Notes: generated by a model from the letters alone, not told the origin. A DNA stretch of 64,000 nucleotides from Brevibacterium sp. CCUG 69071 (GCF_021023135.1 NZ_PGFV01000001.1:930001-994000), one strand, 5' to 3'; shown: positions 26,632-36,526, numbered from the stretch's first letter. A program made the numbers and translations.

Positions 26632-28464
26632 CTAGCCCGCGTAGACCTTGACCCCTTCACCCTTCTTGTACGTCATGTACCCGTGTTCGAAGTTCTGGCG
26701 GGTCTTGCCCTTGGAGGCGAACTCGCCGCTCGTCGGCAGTCCCAGACTGCTGCGCTCCCAGCCCAGGCTCTTCCATTTGGTGAGCATCCCGTGGCTGAGC
26801 GGCTGCCCCTTGGTCTTCGAGGACCAGGTGATCATCCCCGAGGCGAAGTTCTGATAGGCGGCGTTGTCGCGGTACTTGAACTTCTTCTCGTCGCTCTTTG
26901 GGAATCCCAGAACGCCCTTCTCATACTTCACGGCCTTGTACGCGGTGCGGATCCCGCCTTTGTTCAGGTGTGCCCCGGTCGGTGAGGACCAGTAGACGGT
27001 CCCCTTCGCGAAGTGCTGATAGGCGCCGTTGGGATTCTTCAGCGCCTTCTCGGTGCCACGGGCTTCCCCGGTCGACTTTGAGTTCGCTCGGAAATACGTG
27101 CCGATGGCTCCCTTGACGGGATAGCCTCCGACCTTCGACTGCATCGACTTCGCCCCGGACCGGATCGACCCGAGCTTGCCGTAGAACGCGGTGCCCGGGC
27201 ACTCCGTGTAGCTCGTGTCCCGGTGCCCGGAGACGACGTTGAGACTGACCTTCTTCCCTTCGGGGTACCGGCTCGTCGCTCCCCCGCCCGAAGTCAGGGT
27301 CATCTTCCCCGTCGGGTTGAAGGAGTACTGGTTGGCCTTCCACGCCACGAGGCGTTTGACCGAGTTCTGGGCGGCGGTTGCCGGGGCCGATCCTGTGAAG
27401 GTGCCCATCACGCTGATGCCGAGAGTGTAGGAGTTGAACCCCGAGGCGTGGGCCCCGGTGATCGAGAGGTCGATGCTGCCGGCTCGTCCTTCGTAGATGG
27501 TGCCGTACTTGTCGACGAGGAAGTTGTACCCGAGGTCGCACCAGCCGCGTTCCTTCGTGTGATAGGCGAGGTAGCCGCGGATGATGCCCGGAGCCTGCGC
27601 CTTCGTGTACGAGTTCGAACCCGCGGTGTGGTGGATGAAGATGCCCTTGGTCGTCGAGGTCTTGTCCGTCTCACAGCGGACGAGCTTCTCATCGGCGCCC
27701 CATTCCTTGCGGGTGACGATGTTCGCCCCCAGCTCTTGGTGGGCGACCTGTGCCGAGATCCCCGAGGAGGGCGCCGAGGCGGCCGTTCCCGTCTTCTTCG
27801 CCAGCGCGGTGTCGGCGGTGGTCACCGGAGAGACCACGTTCGTGATCTCGAGGTCGGTGGTGTCCTTCTCGTCACCGGAGGTGCGCACCTCGGCGGCGGT
27901 GGCATCGAGGATCGGCACGGCCTCTGAATGGCCGTCGGCGGCGGCAGCGGGAATCTGTCCGGCCTCGGCCGAAGCCGGATCGGGTCCGCCCTCGTCATCG
28001 GCGGCCAGCTCTTCCCATTTCGACCATCCGGAGCCGTCCTTGTACCGGATCTCGATGCCGGGGTCATCGCCCTGCCAGCTCGCACCGAGGATGTTGACCT
28101 CGTCCGCATCGAGCGAGATGGCCTTGACCTGCGAGGGCTTCGCCGCGAAGGTCTTCGTCGTGGTGCCGTCGTTGCGCGAGACCTGCGGCGACGCACCCTT
28201 CGAGGAGTCCGTGGAGTCCGAATCCTTGGAGGCGGCATCCTTCCCGTCCGACTGGGAGGGTTCGGCCCCGGAAGGCTCGGAGGACTCCCCCGACTCCGAC
28301 CCTGAGTCCTTGAGCCCGGGCTCAGACCCGGACTCGGATGACTGGGAAGGCCCTGCTCCCAGCCCCGGGGAGTCCGTCTCGGTCGCGGCGAGCGCGGGGG
28401 CGGTCAGACTCGTCGCTGCGAGGATTCCGGCGAAAGCCAGTGCGGACAGCTGTGTTCGTTTCAT
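26632..28464 (-). CDS. Secreted PGRP/amidase-2 peptidoglycan hydrolase with LGFP repeats
   Basis: 610 residues. A signal peptide (MKRTQLSALAFAGILAATSL...ALA) is followed by a Ser/Glu/Asp-rich spacer. Then come a beta-rich domain and an N-acetylmuramoyl-L-alanine amidase / PGRP domain with IFIHHTAGSNSY, GWCDLGYNFLVDKYGTIYEGR and GHRDTSYTECPG, the zinc His and Cys positions. The C-terminus has three LGFP-type repeats (VLGFPKSDE, LGLPTSGEF), which bind the wall in actinomycetes. The start at 28464 gives the signal peptide directly after the ATG. Likely acts in cell-wall remodelling or cell separation. Confidence 0.92.
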   Translation of the reverse strand: MKRTQLSALAFAGILAATSLTAPALAATETDSPGLGAGPSQSSESGSEPGLKDSGSESGESSEPSGAEPSQSDGKDAASKDSDSTDSSKGASPQVSRNDGTTTKTFAAKPSQVKAISLDADEVNILGASWQGDDPGIEIRYKDGSGWSKWEELAADDEGGPDPASAEAGQIPAAAADGHSEAVPILDATAAEVRTSGDEKDTTDLEITNVVSPVTTADTALAKKTGTAASAPSSGISAQVAHQELGANIVTRKEWGADEKLVRCETDKTSTTKGIFIHHTAGSNSYTKAQAPGIIRGYLAYHTKERGWCDLGYNFLVDKYGTIYEGRAGSIDLSITGAHASGFNSYTLGISVMGTFTGSAPATAAQNSVKRLVAWKANQYSFNPTGKMTLTSGGGATSRYPEGKKVSLNVVSGHRDTSYTECPGTAFYGKLGSIRSGAKSMQSKVGGYPVKGAIGTYFRANSKSTGEARGTEKALKNPNGAYQHFAKGTVYWSSPTGAHLNKGGIRTAYKAVKYEKGVLGFPKSDEKKFKYRDNAAYQNFASGMITWSSKTKGQPLSHGMLTKWKSLGWERSSLGLPTSGEFASKGKTRQNFEHGYMTYKKGEGVKVYAG

Positions 28465-28691
28465 CGATTCCGGTTCCTTTGCGGTGTGCTCGACGCAGAG
28501 TCCGTGATCATCGATCGTCGAACCCCCTGTGCTGTCGCTCATACTATTGAGAATCCGCGCGTTCGTGAAGAGAACTCGCAGATCTTGTCCAGAGAATTCT
28601 CAACCCGGACACCGGGGGCCAGTCGCCGGTCCTGAGCGATCCGAGCGATAGTGTGCTGGTACGACACGACTGACTCGAACCCGAAGGACCC

Positions 28692-29549
28692 ATGGCCGAT
28701 CACAGCGAACTCACCCGGCTGGAACGCTTCCTCGATCGCTTCGCCAACCGGTACCTCGGTCGGGTTCCCGCAGGAGTCCAGGAGTTCCTCGCCTTCGGCA
28801 TCAAACAGGCCTGGGCCTGCCTGTTCGGGGCGCTCATGCTCGCAGCCATCATCGCCACCGCCTGGTTCTACCCCGCTGATGCAGGGCTGGCCCGCAACGA
28901 TCTCCTCGTCATCCTCGCCGTGATCATCCAGATCGGCATGCTCGCGCTGCGTCTGGAGACCGGGCGCGAGGTGATCGTCATCATCGTCTTCCACCTCGTC
29001 GGCACCGGGATGGAGCTGTTCAAGACCGCGGTCGGTTCGTGGAACTACGCACCCGGGGGCGTCCTGCACATCGGCGCGGTCCCCCTGTTCACGGGGTTCA
29101 TGTATGCGGCCGTGGGATCCTATCTCGTCCGCGTCTACCGACTCTTCGACCTCAGGTTCACCCATTACCCGCCGAGGTGGCTCACCGTCATCATCGCCGC
29201 CGCCATCTACCTCAACTTCTTCACTCACCATTTCGTCCTCGACGCCCGCTACGTCCTCGTGGCGGCAGTGGGCATCGTCTTCCTCCGCTGTCGCATGCAC
29301 TTCCACGTCCACCGGCGCACCCTGCGGATGCCGGTGCTGCTGGCATTCGTCCTCGTGGCCTTCTTCATCTGGATCGCGGAGAACATCGGGACGGCGACGG
29401 GCGCCTGGCTGTATCCGAGCCAGACCGAGAGCTGGCACCTGGTGCCGCTGACGAAGCTCGTGGCCTGGTTCCTGCTGATGATGATCTCAGTCGTCCTCGT
29501 CACCCTCGTCTATCCGCCCAAACGCCCCACCGACGCCGACGCCTCCTGA
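28692..29549 (+). CDS. DUF817 family membrane protein
   Basis: 285 residues with about eight transmembrane helices. Segments FHLVGTGMELFKTAVGSWNY, FTGFMYAAVGSYLVRVYRLF and ENIGTATGAWLYPSQ match DUF817, a family of unknown function. GAAGGA lies ahead of the ATG. It is divergent from the amidase gene and followed 39 bp later by the penicillin acylase gene on the same strand. Confidence 0.85.
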   Translation: MADHSELTRLERFLDRFANRYLGRVPAGVQEFLAFGIKQAWACLFGALMLAAIIATAWFYPADAGLARNDLLVILAVIIQIGMLALRLETGREVIVIIVFHLVGTGMELFKTAVGSWNYAPGGVLHIGAVPLFTGFMYAAVGSYLVRVYRLFDLRFTHYPPRWLTVIIAAAIYLNFFTHHFVLDARYVLVAAVGIVFLRCRMHFHVHRRTLRMPVLLAFVLVAFFIWIAENIGTATGAWLYPSQTESWHLVPLTKLVAWFLLMMISVVLVTLVYPPKRPTDADAS

Positions 29550-29588
29550 TACTGTGAACTCACATACCTGCACGGTCGAAGGAGACTC

Positions 29589-32273
29589 ATGGCGGCGTCG
29601 GATTCCCGGGCATCGAGCCCCCTCGTGGAGGCGGTCCGCCCGCCGAACGGCAGCCACCTCTCCGTCAGCACGAAGGTCCTCCTCCGCATCCTCGCCGCCA
29701 TCCTGGCGCTCCTGCTCATCCTCACCCTGATCGGCGTCTTCATCGTTCGTCGGTCCTTCCCGACCACCGAGGGCGAACTCTCCCTGCCCGGTCTCGACGC
29801 CGAGGTGACCGTGACCAGAGATGCCTCCGGCATTCCCACCATCGAAGCCGAGACCGCACACGATCTGTTCCTCGCCCAAGGCTTCGTCCACGCTCAGGAC
29901 CGGTTCTGGGAGATGGATTTCCGCCGCCATGTCACCTCCGGTCGGCTCTCCGAGCTCTTCGGCGAATCTCAGTTCGGCACCGACACCTTCATCCGCACCC
30001 TGGGGTGGAGACACGTCGCCGAACAGGAGGTCGCCGACTTCGACCCGACCACACGCGAGTACTACGAAGCCTATGCCGCGGGGGTCAACGCCTACATCCA
30101 CGACCGTTCGCCCACCGAGCTGTCCCTCGAGTACGGGGTCCTCGGCCTGCAGACCGGTGGGATCGAGATCGAGGAGTGGACCCCGACCGACAGCGTGACC
30201 TGGCTCAAGGCCATGGCCTGGGATCTGCGTTCGAACATCGAGGACGAGATCGACCGGACCATCGTCGGCGCCGGCCTGTCCGAGGAGCACTTGGCTGACA
30301 TCTTTCCCGACTACCCCTACGACTCCCGGCCGACGATCGTCGACGGCACCCCCGGCGGCCCAGCCGCCGACGGCCCGACTGCCGGCGACAATCAGCCCGC
30401 CGATGACGCTCAGGCAGGGGGCGAGATCACCTCAGCCCCCACCTCGGCGAGCGCCGAAGGATCCACCCACACCCCCACCGAGGTGTCCGAGGGCACTCCC
30501 ACCGACCTCGTCGAACTCCGACGGACCCTGCAGTCCCTGCCCGCCCTGCTGGGCACGAACAGCCACGACATCGGGTCGAACTCCTGGGTCGTCTCCGGTG
30601 AGCACACCGAAAGCGGGGCACCGCTGCTGGCCAACGACCCGCACCTGTCCCCCGCCATGCCCTCCGTGTGGCAGCAGATCGGCCTGCGATGTGCCCAGGT
30701 CAGCGCCGAATGCCCCCTCGACGTCACCGGATTCTCCTTCTCGGGACTGCCCGGCGTCGTCATCGGACACAACCAGTCGATCGCCTGGGGGCTGACGAAC
30801 CTCGGCCCCGATGTCGCCGACCTCGTGGTCGAGAAGATCCGCGATGCCGAAGTGATCCGCGATTCCGGCAGCGAACCGGTGCAGGTGCGCAAGGAGACGG
30901 TGAAGATCGCGAAGGACGAACCCCGGGAGATCACGATCCGCTCCACCAGCCACGGTCCCCTCGTCTCCTCACTCGACGGCCCCTACCGGAAGGTCCTCGA
31001 CGCCTCCACCGGGGCGAACACGGAGAAAACCCAGTCCGGTCCCGCCGAGGAGCACTACCGGCTCGCCCTCGAATGGACGGCACTGGAACCGGGGTCGACG
31101 GCCACCGCGATCTTCGCCATCAACCGGGCCACGACCTGGCAGGAGTTCCGCCAGGCGGCCTCGCTCTTCGACGTCCCCGCCCAGAACCTCGTCTACGCCG
31201 ATGTGAAGGGCAACATCGGCTACCAGGCGCCGGGCAAGATCCCCCGCCGAGGTGAGGGCGACGGAATGCTTCCGAGGCAGGGATGGAAGTCCGCCCAGGA
31301 CTGGCAGGGCTACCTCGACTTCGCGGACCTGCCGAGCCTGTACAACCCCGACCGGGGATGGATCGTCACGGCCAACAATCCCGTCACCCGTCCCGGTGAG
31401 TCGGTGCAGCTGAGCAACGACTTCGACGACGGCGACCGCGCGGCCAGGATCACCGAGCTGCTCGAAGACGCGATCGCAGACGGCGATGTCGGCAACGCGG
31501 ACATGGCCGCTATCCAAGGGGATGACCAGAACCCCCTGGCACGCCACCTGCTGCCGCTGCTGCTCGAGATGGAGTCCGGCAAGGACACCGACATCACCGC
31601 CGCGCAGGAGCTGCTGGCCGACTGGGACGGACACGATGACGCCGACAGCGCCGCCGCGGCCTACTTCAATGTGCTCGCCAAGACCATCCTCGACCAGGTC
31701 TTCGCCCCCAAGCTGCCCAAGGGCGCGCCTCCCTCGGGCGGGTCCCACTGGTACCTCGTCATCGAGAACCAGCTCGCCCAGCCTGATTCGCAGTGGTGGG
31801 ACGACGGGCAGGTCCGGGGTAGGGACGATGCGCTGCGTCGGGCCATGCGCACGGCATGGAAGCGGACCCAGGATCTGCTCGGCACCGAGCCCGTGACCTG
31901 GCGGTGGGGAACCCTGCACGAGCTGACCATCCGCAACGCCAGCCTCGGCGAATCCGGGGTCACGGCCGTGGAGAAGCTGTTCAACCGAGGGCCCTATGAG
32001 GTCTCCGGCGGGTCCGGGGTCGTCAACGCCACGGGATGGGACGCCTCGGTGGGTTTCGAGACGAACTGGGTGCCGTCGATGCGTCAGATCATCGACCTTA
32101 GCGATTTCGACTCCTCCCGGTGGATCAACCTCACCGGGGCCTCGGGGCATGCCTTCCACCCGCACTATGCCGATCAGACCGAGGACTGGGCGGCCAACCG
32201 GACTCGGCCCTGGCCCTATACGCGGCAGGCCGTGACCGAAGCTGCCGAGGACACCTTGGTGTTGCGGCCCTAG
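29589..32273 (+). CDS. Penicillin acylase family protein (Ntn-hydrolase)
   Basis: 894 residues. A short cytoplasmic N-terminus and one transmembrane anchor (about 36-58) suggest it acts outside the membrane. The alpha chain region is followed by a low-complexity Asp/Pro/Ala/Thr spacer (about 260-305) and then the autocleavage site G-SNSWVV, where S330 would become the N-terminal nucleophile. The beta chain has GLPGVVIGHNQSIAWGLTNLGPDV and ends YADQTEDWAANRTRPW. The family includes penicillin acylases and AHL (quorum-signal) acylases; the substrate is not predictable. GAAGGAG precedes the ATG. Confidence 0.9.
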   Translation: MAASDSRASSPLVEAVRPPNGSHLSVSTKVLLRILAAILALLLILTLIGVFIVRRSFPTTEGELSLPGLDAEVTVTRDASGIPTIEAETAHDLFLAQGFVHAQDRFWEMDFRRHVTSGRLSELFGESQFGTDTFIRTLGWRHVAEQEVADFDPTTREYYEAYAAGVNAYIHDRSPTELSLEYGVLGLQTGGIEIEEWTPTDSVTWLKAMAWDLRSNIEDEIDRTIVGAGLSEEHLADIFPDYPYDSRPTIVDGTPGGPAADGPTAGDNQPADDAQAGGEITSAPTSASAEGSTHTPTEVSEGTPTDLVELRRTLQSLPALLGTNSHDIGSNSWVVSGEHTESGAPLLANDPHLSPAMPSVWQQIGLRCAQVSAECPLDVTGFSFSGLPGVVIGHNQSIAWGLTNLGPDVADLVVEKIRDAEVIRDSGSEPVQVRKETVKIAKDEPREITIRSTSHGPLVSSLDGPYRKVLDASTGANTEKTQSGPAEEHYRLALEWTALEPGSTATAIFAINRATTWQEFRQAASLFDVPAQNLVYADVKGNIGYQAPGKIPRRGEGDGMLPRQGWKSAQDWQGYLDFADLPSLYNPDRGWIVTANNPVTRPGESVQLSNDFDDGDRAARITELLEDAIADGDVGNADMAAIQGDDQNPLARHLLPLLLEMESGKDTDITAAQELLADWDGHDDADSAAAAYFNVLAKTILDQVFAPKLPKGAPPSGGSHWYLVIENQLAQPDSQWWDDGQVRGRDDALRRAMRTAWKRTQDLLGTEPVTWRWGTLHELTIRNASLGESGVTAVEKLFNRGPYEVSGGSGVVNATGWDASVGFETNWVPSMRQIIDLSDFDSSRWINLTGASGHAFHPHYADQTEDWAANRTRPWPYTRQAVTEAAEDTLVLRP

Positions 32274-32361
32274 GTGCTGCGGCCCTGAGTAATCGGTCCA
32301 GAGCGATCGGGCCGTCCTGTTCGCCGTGCACGCCGTGGCCCGGCTCAGGGCTTCAGGAGAC

Positions 32362-33561
32362 TCAGGGCTTCGGGAGGATCTTCGCCTCGAGGAAGTTCGC
32401 CACATCGTCTTCCCAGCGGACCGGGTCGATGTTCCATTCCTTGGTGTGCCGGGACTTCTCGTAGACGGGCATCGTCACGAGATCGCGACGCACCGAGGCC
32501 AGGGCGTGGGAGGGTGCGGAGGGCACGAATTCGTCGTCATCGGAGTGGATGAGCAGCACCGGAACGTCGAGTTCGGCGGCGCGGGTCACCCAGTCCATCC
32601 GACCGAGGTCGAGCGGGGTCTGCAGCCCGGTGATGGGACGGGCCCAGGGCTGGGTGATCATCTCCAGGGTCAGCTTCGCGATCGGCGTCGGCAGCATGTT
32701 CTTCCGCGCCTGGCCGTCGAGGACATTGACCCAGTCGACGACGGGACCGTCGAGGACGAGGGCGGTGACGAAGCGGCGATTGCGGCCCCGGGAGGCCGCC
32801 TGTAGGGCGATCGCTCCGCCCATCGACCAGCCGAAGAGGACGACGCGGCGGGCGCCGTTGGCCACGGCATAGTCGATCGCGGCATCGACGTCGATCCATT
32901 CGGTGTCGCCGAGGCCGTAGCGGGATGTCGTCTCCACGCGCACCTCGGCGTCGTTGCGGTAGGACATCGCGATCGCCGGGACCCCGAGCGTGTTGAGCAC
33001 GGGGGCGGCGCGCAGGCCTTCGGCGCGGGTGCTCGCGCGGCCGTGGACGAGGATCGCCCAAGTGTCCTTGGGCTCCGGATCGTCGGTGGGCAGCAGCCAC
33101 GCGGGCAGCCGACCGGCATCGGATTCGATCTCGATGTCCTCGTACTTCACGCCTGCGGCCAGCGGTTCGGGGTAGACGACGCCCGTCCAGCGTCCCTGCC
33201 AGGCGCGTCGGATGTCGCCGCGGGTGACCGAGAGGATCTCTCGTGAGACGGTCCGCGACCGTGGATCGTATTCGACGATGTCGCCGATCACGGCATGCCC
33301 GGAGCCCTGATTGAAGTAGAGGCCGTAGGTGCCCGGCACGGTGGTCTCTTCATCGGCGGGGAGATGGATGCGCATATTCGGCGGGAAGCCGTCGATGTGC
33401 AGGATGTCCAACTCCTCCGGAGCGTTCTCCGGCACAACGATTCTGCGTGCGAAATAGGCTGCCAATCCCGAGGACGCCACCGAGATCACGGCACCGATCC
33501 CGGCACCGACACCCACGGACAGCGCCAACAGACGAGTCGGGAATTTCGTGTCGCGGACCAT
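32362..33561 (-). CDS. Membrane-anchored alpha/beta hydrolase
   Basis: 399 residues. An N-terminal transmembrane segment (LLALSVGVGAGIGAVISVAS) precedes a linker and an alpha/beta hydrolase fold. Nucleophile elbow GWSMGG is at about 235-240, the oxyanion-side segment is WAILVHGRAST, the probable acid is in LLIHSDDDEFVP, and the His is in SRHTKEW. A serine esterase or peptidase-like enzyme; the substrate is unknown. It is convergent with the penicillin acylase gene. Confidence 0.85.
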   Translation of the reverse strand: MVRDTKFPTRLLALSVGVGAGIGAVISVASSGLAAYFARRIVVPENAPEELDILHIDGFPPNMRIHLPADEETTVPGTYGLYFNQGSGHAVIGDIVEYDPRSRTVSREILSVTRGDIRRAWQGRWTGVVYPEPLAAGVKYEDIEIESDAGRLPAWLLPTDDPEPKDTWAILVHGRASTRAEGLRAAPVLNTLGVPAIAMSYRNDAEVRVETTSRYGLGDTEWIDVDAAIDYAVANGARRVVLFGWSMGGAIALQAASRGRNRRFVTALVLDGPVVDWVNVLDGQARKNMLPTPIAKLTLEMITQPWARPITGLQTPLDLGRMDWVTRAAELDVPVLLIHSDDDEFVPSAPSHALASVRRDLVTMPVYEKSRHTKEWNIDPVRWEDDVANFLEAKILPKP

Positions 33562-33769
33562 GAAAACCTCCTGCTCTCATTGTTCACCACGGAATGAGAA
33601 GTCTCCAAACGCTGTTGTGCAGGTCAGAGACCGAATGCGCGTCCGCCGAGGCGGGTGATCGGATATCCCGCACCCCGCGTCAGACCGCAGTGGGACAATA
33701 GAGCAGATGACAACGGACCACGGCATCCGCCGAGACGACCGCAACCACGAAGAAGCACCGGAGGCCACA

Positions 33770-34240
33770 ATGACCCACACGCCGAACTCCGAGACCGACA
33801 CCGCACCCGAGGAGATCCGCTGGCAGGACGTGCTCAGCCCCGAGGAGTTCTCGGTGCTGCGCCAAGGCGGAACCGAACGCCCCTTCACCGGCGAATACGT
33901 CGACACGACCACCGTCGGCATGTACCAGTGCCGTGCCTGCGGGGCCGACCTGTTCCCCTCGGACACGAAGTTCTCCTCACACTGCGGATGGCCTTCGTTC
34001 TACGCGCCCTTGGCCGAGGACCGAGTGCGCTACATCCGCGACACCTCCATGGGCATGGAGCGCGTCGAGGTCAGGTGCGCCAACTGCGATTCGCACATGG
34101 GTCACCTGTTCGAGGGCGAGGGATACAACACGCCCACCGACCTGCGCTACTGCATCAACTCGATCTCGCTCAAGCTCAACGACGGTGAGGGCGGTGCCGA
34201 CTCCGCCGGCCGCAGCGACTCCGCCGAGGGCGAGGAGTGA
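33770..34240 (+). CDS. msrB: Peptide-methionine (R)-S-oxide reductase
   Basis: Repairs oxidised methionine. 156 residues with GTERPFTGEYVDT, the zinc pairs CRACGADLF and CANCDSHMGH, and the catalytic Cys in RYCINS. The ATG at 33770 has GGAGG five bases upstream; the open frame extends farther back to 33707 without support. Its stop overlaps the next gene's GTG start (GTGA), coupling it to the GNAT gene. The C-terminal 20 residues are a Gly/Ser/Asp tail. Confidence 0.95.
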   Translation: MTHTPNSETDTAPEEIRWQDVLSPEEFSVLRQGGTERPFTGEYVDTTTVGMYQCRACGADLFPSDTKFSSHCGWPSFYAPLAEDRVRYIRDTSMGMERVEVRCANCDSHMGHLFEGEGYNTPTDLRYCINSISLKLNDGEGGADSAGRSDSAEGEE

Positions 34241-34752
34241 ACCCGGCACCGGAACTCATCGTCCGCACCTTCGACGATCTCAGTCGCGACGAGCTCTACG
34301 GGATCCTGCAGCTGCGTTCCCAGGTCTTCGTCGTCGAACAGAACTGCGTCTTCCTCGATCAGGACGGGACCGACACCTTGACCGGGACGTTGCATGCCTT
34401 CTTCCCCGGTGAGTCGCGGACCATGCAGGACACCCACGGCGCCGAGGTGGGGCGTAGCCTCATGCCCCGCTCCTATGCTCGTGTGCTGCCGCCCGGTTTC
34501 CCGGACGGTCCGGCCTCCGAACCGGGAGCGCGCAGCATCGGCCGGGTCGTCACCGATCCGGCCGCACGCGGGCAGGGCTGGAGCGGACGGCTCATCGCCG
34601 GACTGGTCGAGGCCTACGGTGCCGAGCCGCTGACGCTCAACGCCCAGAGCCACCTCGAGGGCTTCTACTCTCGATTCGGGTTTGCCCCGAACGGCCCGCG
34701 CTTCATGGAAGACGGCATCGAGCACACGCCGATGTCCCGGCTCGCCGACTGA
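34237..34752 (+). CDS. GNAT acetyltransferase, ElaA-like
   Basis: 171 residues. The start FDDLSRDELYGILQLRSQVFVVEQNCVFLDQDGTD is characteristic of ElaA-type GNAT proteins, and the acetyl-CoA loop is IGRVVTDPAARGQGWSGRLI. The substrate is unknown. It begins with a GTG overlapping the msrB stop, so it is translated with msrB. Confidence 0.85.
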   Translation: MNPAPELIVRTFDDLSRDELYGILQLRSQVFVVEQNCVFLDQDGTDTLTGTLHAFFPGESRTMQDTHGAEVGRSLMPRSYARVLPPGFPDGPASEPGARSIGRVVTDPAARGQGWSGRLIAGLVEAYGAEPLTLNAQSHLEGFYSRFGFAPNGPRFMEDGIEHTPMSRLAD

Positions 34753-34770
34753 GCGTCAGCCGACGAAGCA

Positions 34771-35262
34771 TCAGGACGCCGACTGCGCATCCTGACTGTT
34801 CTGCGCCTCCGAGGCGTCGACGGCGGCGATGAGGCGCGTCATCGTCGCGTGCAACTCGCGCAGGCCCTGCTCGTCGATGTCGAGCTTGGCCATCATCCGA
34901 CCGGGAATCGATTCGGCGGTCGTGCGCAGTTCGCGTCCGGTTCCGGTCAGCGAGACCTCGACGATGCGTTCGTCCTCGCTGCTGCGGGTGCGTTCGACAT
35001 AGCCGAGCGTGGCGAGCCTCTTGACCAGGGGTGAGACCGTTCCGGCCTCGAGGCGGAGCATGTCCGCGATCCTGCGCATCGGCAGTGTTCCGTGCTGCCA
35101 AAGGGCGAGCATCACCAGGTACTGCGGATGCGTGAGGCTGATCGGCTCGAGCACCTCACGATATGCCCCGATCACGCTGCGCGAGGCTACAGCCAGCGCA
35201 AAGCAGATCTGACTCTCCAATGCCAAGGGGTCATGCGGGGCCGCCGCTTCCGGTGTCGACAT
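34771..35262 (-). CDS. MarR family regulator, OhrR-like
   Basis: 163 residues with a winged-helix DNA-binding domain (MRRIADMLRLEAGTVSPLVKRLATLGYVERTRS). The N-terminal ESQICFALAVASRSVIGAYRE resembles OhrR, where the corresponding Cys senses organic peroxides. This suggests a redox-responsive repressor. No ohr gene is adjacent; instead it is divergent from a small unknown gene, with the perfect palindrome TTAGTGCACTAA between them. Confidence 0.8.
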   Translation of the reverse strand: MSTPEAAAPHDPLALESQICFALAVASRSVIGAYREVLEPISLTHPQYLVMLALWQHGTLPMRRIADMLRLEAGTVSPLVKRLATLGYVERTRSSEDERIVEVSLTGTGRELRTTAESIPGRMMAKLDIDEQGLRELHATMTRLIAAVDASEAQNSQDAQSAS

Positions 35263-35337
35263 GGATACCTCGTCTTCGGTCGGAACCGGGCCCTCGCGGC
35301 CATCGATGATGTGAGCGAGAGAACCCGGATCATTTAC

Positions 35338-35365
35338 TTAGTGCACTAACGATTAGTGTACAATC
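35338..35365. promoter_or_regulatory. MarR/OhrR operator candidate
   Basis: A perfect 12-mer TTAGTGCACTAA (35338-35349) is followed by a related imperfect copy ATTAGTGTACAAT (35352-35364). It lies 76 bp upstream of the MarR start and 77 bp upstream of the divergent small gene. Local AT richness suggests overlapping promoters. Confidence 0.55.
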
Positions 35366-35425
35366 AAACTATCCCGTTCGCATCGATCATCCCGCCGCGC
35401 GGCCCGAGAATTGGAGTGGATGCCC

Positions 35426-35635
35426 ATGTCAGATCACCACGACCCGCAACGCGGCGTCGCCTGGCTCAATCGCTTCTTCCGCAGGATCGTCGGGCCTGCT
35501 CAGGTCGACAACTCGCGCCCCGGAGGCTACTTCGAAGACGAGAACCTGCGCCACCAGCAGCTCGAGGCGATGGGCCTGGAGATGCGCACCGATGCCAACG
35601 GCCACTCCTACGTGGTGAAGAAGAACTCCGACTGA
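35426..35635 (+). CDS. Small uncharacterised protein
   Basis: 69 residues (MSDHHDPQRGVAWLNRFFRR...) with a basic amphipathic stretch near residues 10-24 and a hydrophilic C-terminus ending YVVKKNSD. No family recognised. GGAG at 35413-35416 gives 9-nt spacing to the ATG at 35426; another ATG at 35420 is too close. Divergent from an OhrR-like repressor over a palindromic operator, so it is probably that regulator's target. Confidence 0.6.
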   Translation: MSDHHDPQRGVAWLNRFFRRIVGPAQVDNSRPGGYFEDENLRHQQLEAMGLEMRTDANGHSYVVKKNSD

Positions 35636-35720
35636 CTCGGTGCGATCGCGCGTGACACCGTCGCTCGGCGCGATCTCGAGTGGCGCCGCTGCCAGGCGCG
35701 GACATGAGACCGACGAAATG

Positions 35721-35737
35721 AGCTCGGGCCCCGAGCT
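35721..35737. terminator. Short bidirectional hairpin before hemQ end
   Basis: AGCTCGG (35721-35727) and CCGAGCT (35731-35737), then TTTC on the plus strand. It lies between the convergent small gene and hemQ. Confidence 0.5.
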
Positions 35738-35757
35738 TTCTCAGCAGTGTCGGAGAC

Positions 35758-36468
35758 TCAGCGCCAGTCGGTGATGATGTCGACGAGTTCGCGGCGGGGT
35801 CCGGTGTAGAACGGGATCTCCTCGCGCACATGCAGACGCGCCTCGGTGTTGCGCAGGTCGCGCATGAGGTCGACGATGCGATGGAGCTCGGCCGCCTCGA
35901 AGGCAAGCAGCCACTCGTAGTCGCCGAGGGCGAAGGACGCGATGGTGTTGGCCTTGACGTCCTTGTATCCGGCGGCCGCCATGCCGTGATCGCGCAGCAT
36001 CTTCGACCGTTCCGCCGGATCGAGGAGGTACCAGTCGTAGGAGCGGACAAACGGGTAGACGCAGATGTAATCGCCCGGCTCATCATCGGTGAGCAGCGCC
36101 GGCAGGTGGGCCTTGTTGAATTCGGCGGGACGGTGGAGGCCGACCACGGACCACACGGGTTCGAGGATGCCGCCGAGCAGGCTGCGGCGCACCGCGGAGT
36201 AGGCCGCCTGCACGAGTTCGATGCTCGGTGCGTGGTACCAGAACATCACATCGGCATCGGCGCGCAGGGCCGAGACGTCGTAGATTCCACGCACCACGAG
36301 CCCCTGCTCCTTGAGCGGGGCGAGTGCCGAATGGACCTCATCGGCGAGTTCGGCGCGGTTGGCATCGCCGAGCTCACCGGCCGAGGCGAAGACCGAGTAG
36401 GCGATGTAGCGGGTCTCGGAATTGGCCTTCTCGATCTGCTCGTCGCTGGGGTGGGAGTATTCGCTCAT
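35758..36468 (-). CDS. hemQ: Coproheme decarboxylase HemQ (chlorite-dismutase fold)
   Basis: Last enzyme of the coproporphyrin-dependent heme pathway, decarboxylating coproheme to heme b with peroxide. 236 residues with [62 protein letters not shown] and YEWLLAFEA, typical of actinobacterial HemQ. Third gene of the hemE-hemY-hemQ operon. Confidence 0.95.
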   Translation of the reverse strand: MSEYSHPSDEQIEKANSETRYIAYSVFASAGELGDANRAELADEVHSALAPLKEQGLVVRGIYDVSALRADADVMFWYHAPSIELVQAAYSAVRRSLLGGILEPVWSVVGLHRPAEFNKAHLPALLTDDEPGDYICVYPFVRSYDWYLLDPAERSKMLRDHGMAAAGYKDVKANTIASFALGDYEWLLAFEAAELHRIVDLMRDLRNTEARLHVREEIPFYTGPRRELVDIITDWR

Positions 36469-36526
36469 TCCTGCTCCTTCTCTGTTCTCTGGATTCGTAC
36501 TCTGGATTCGTTGTCGGACTGGTCAT

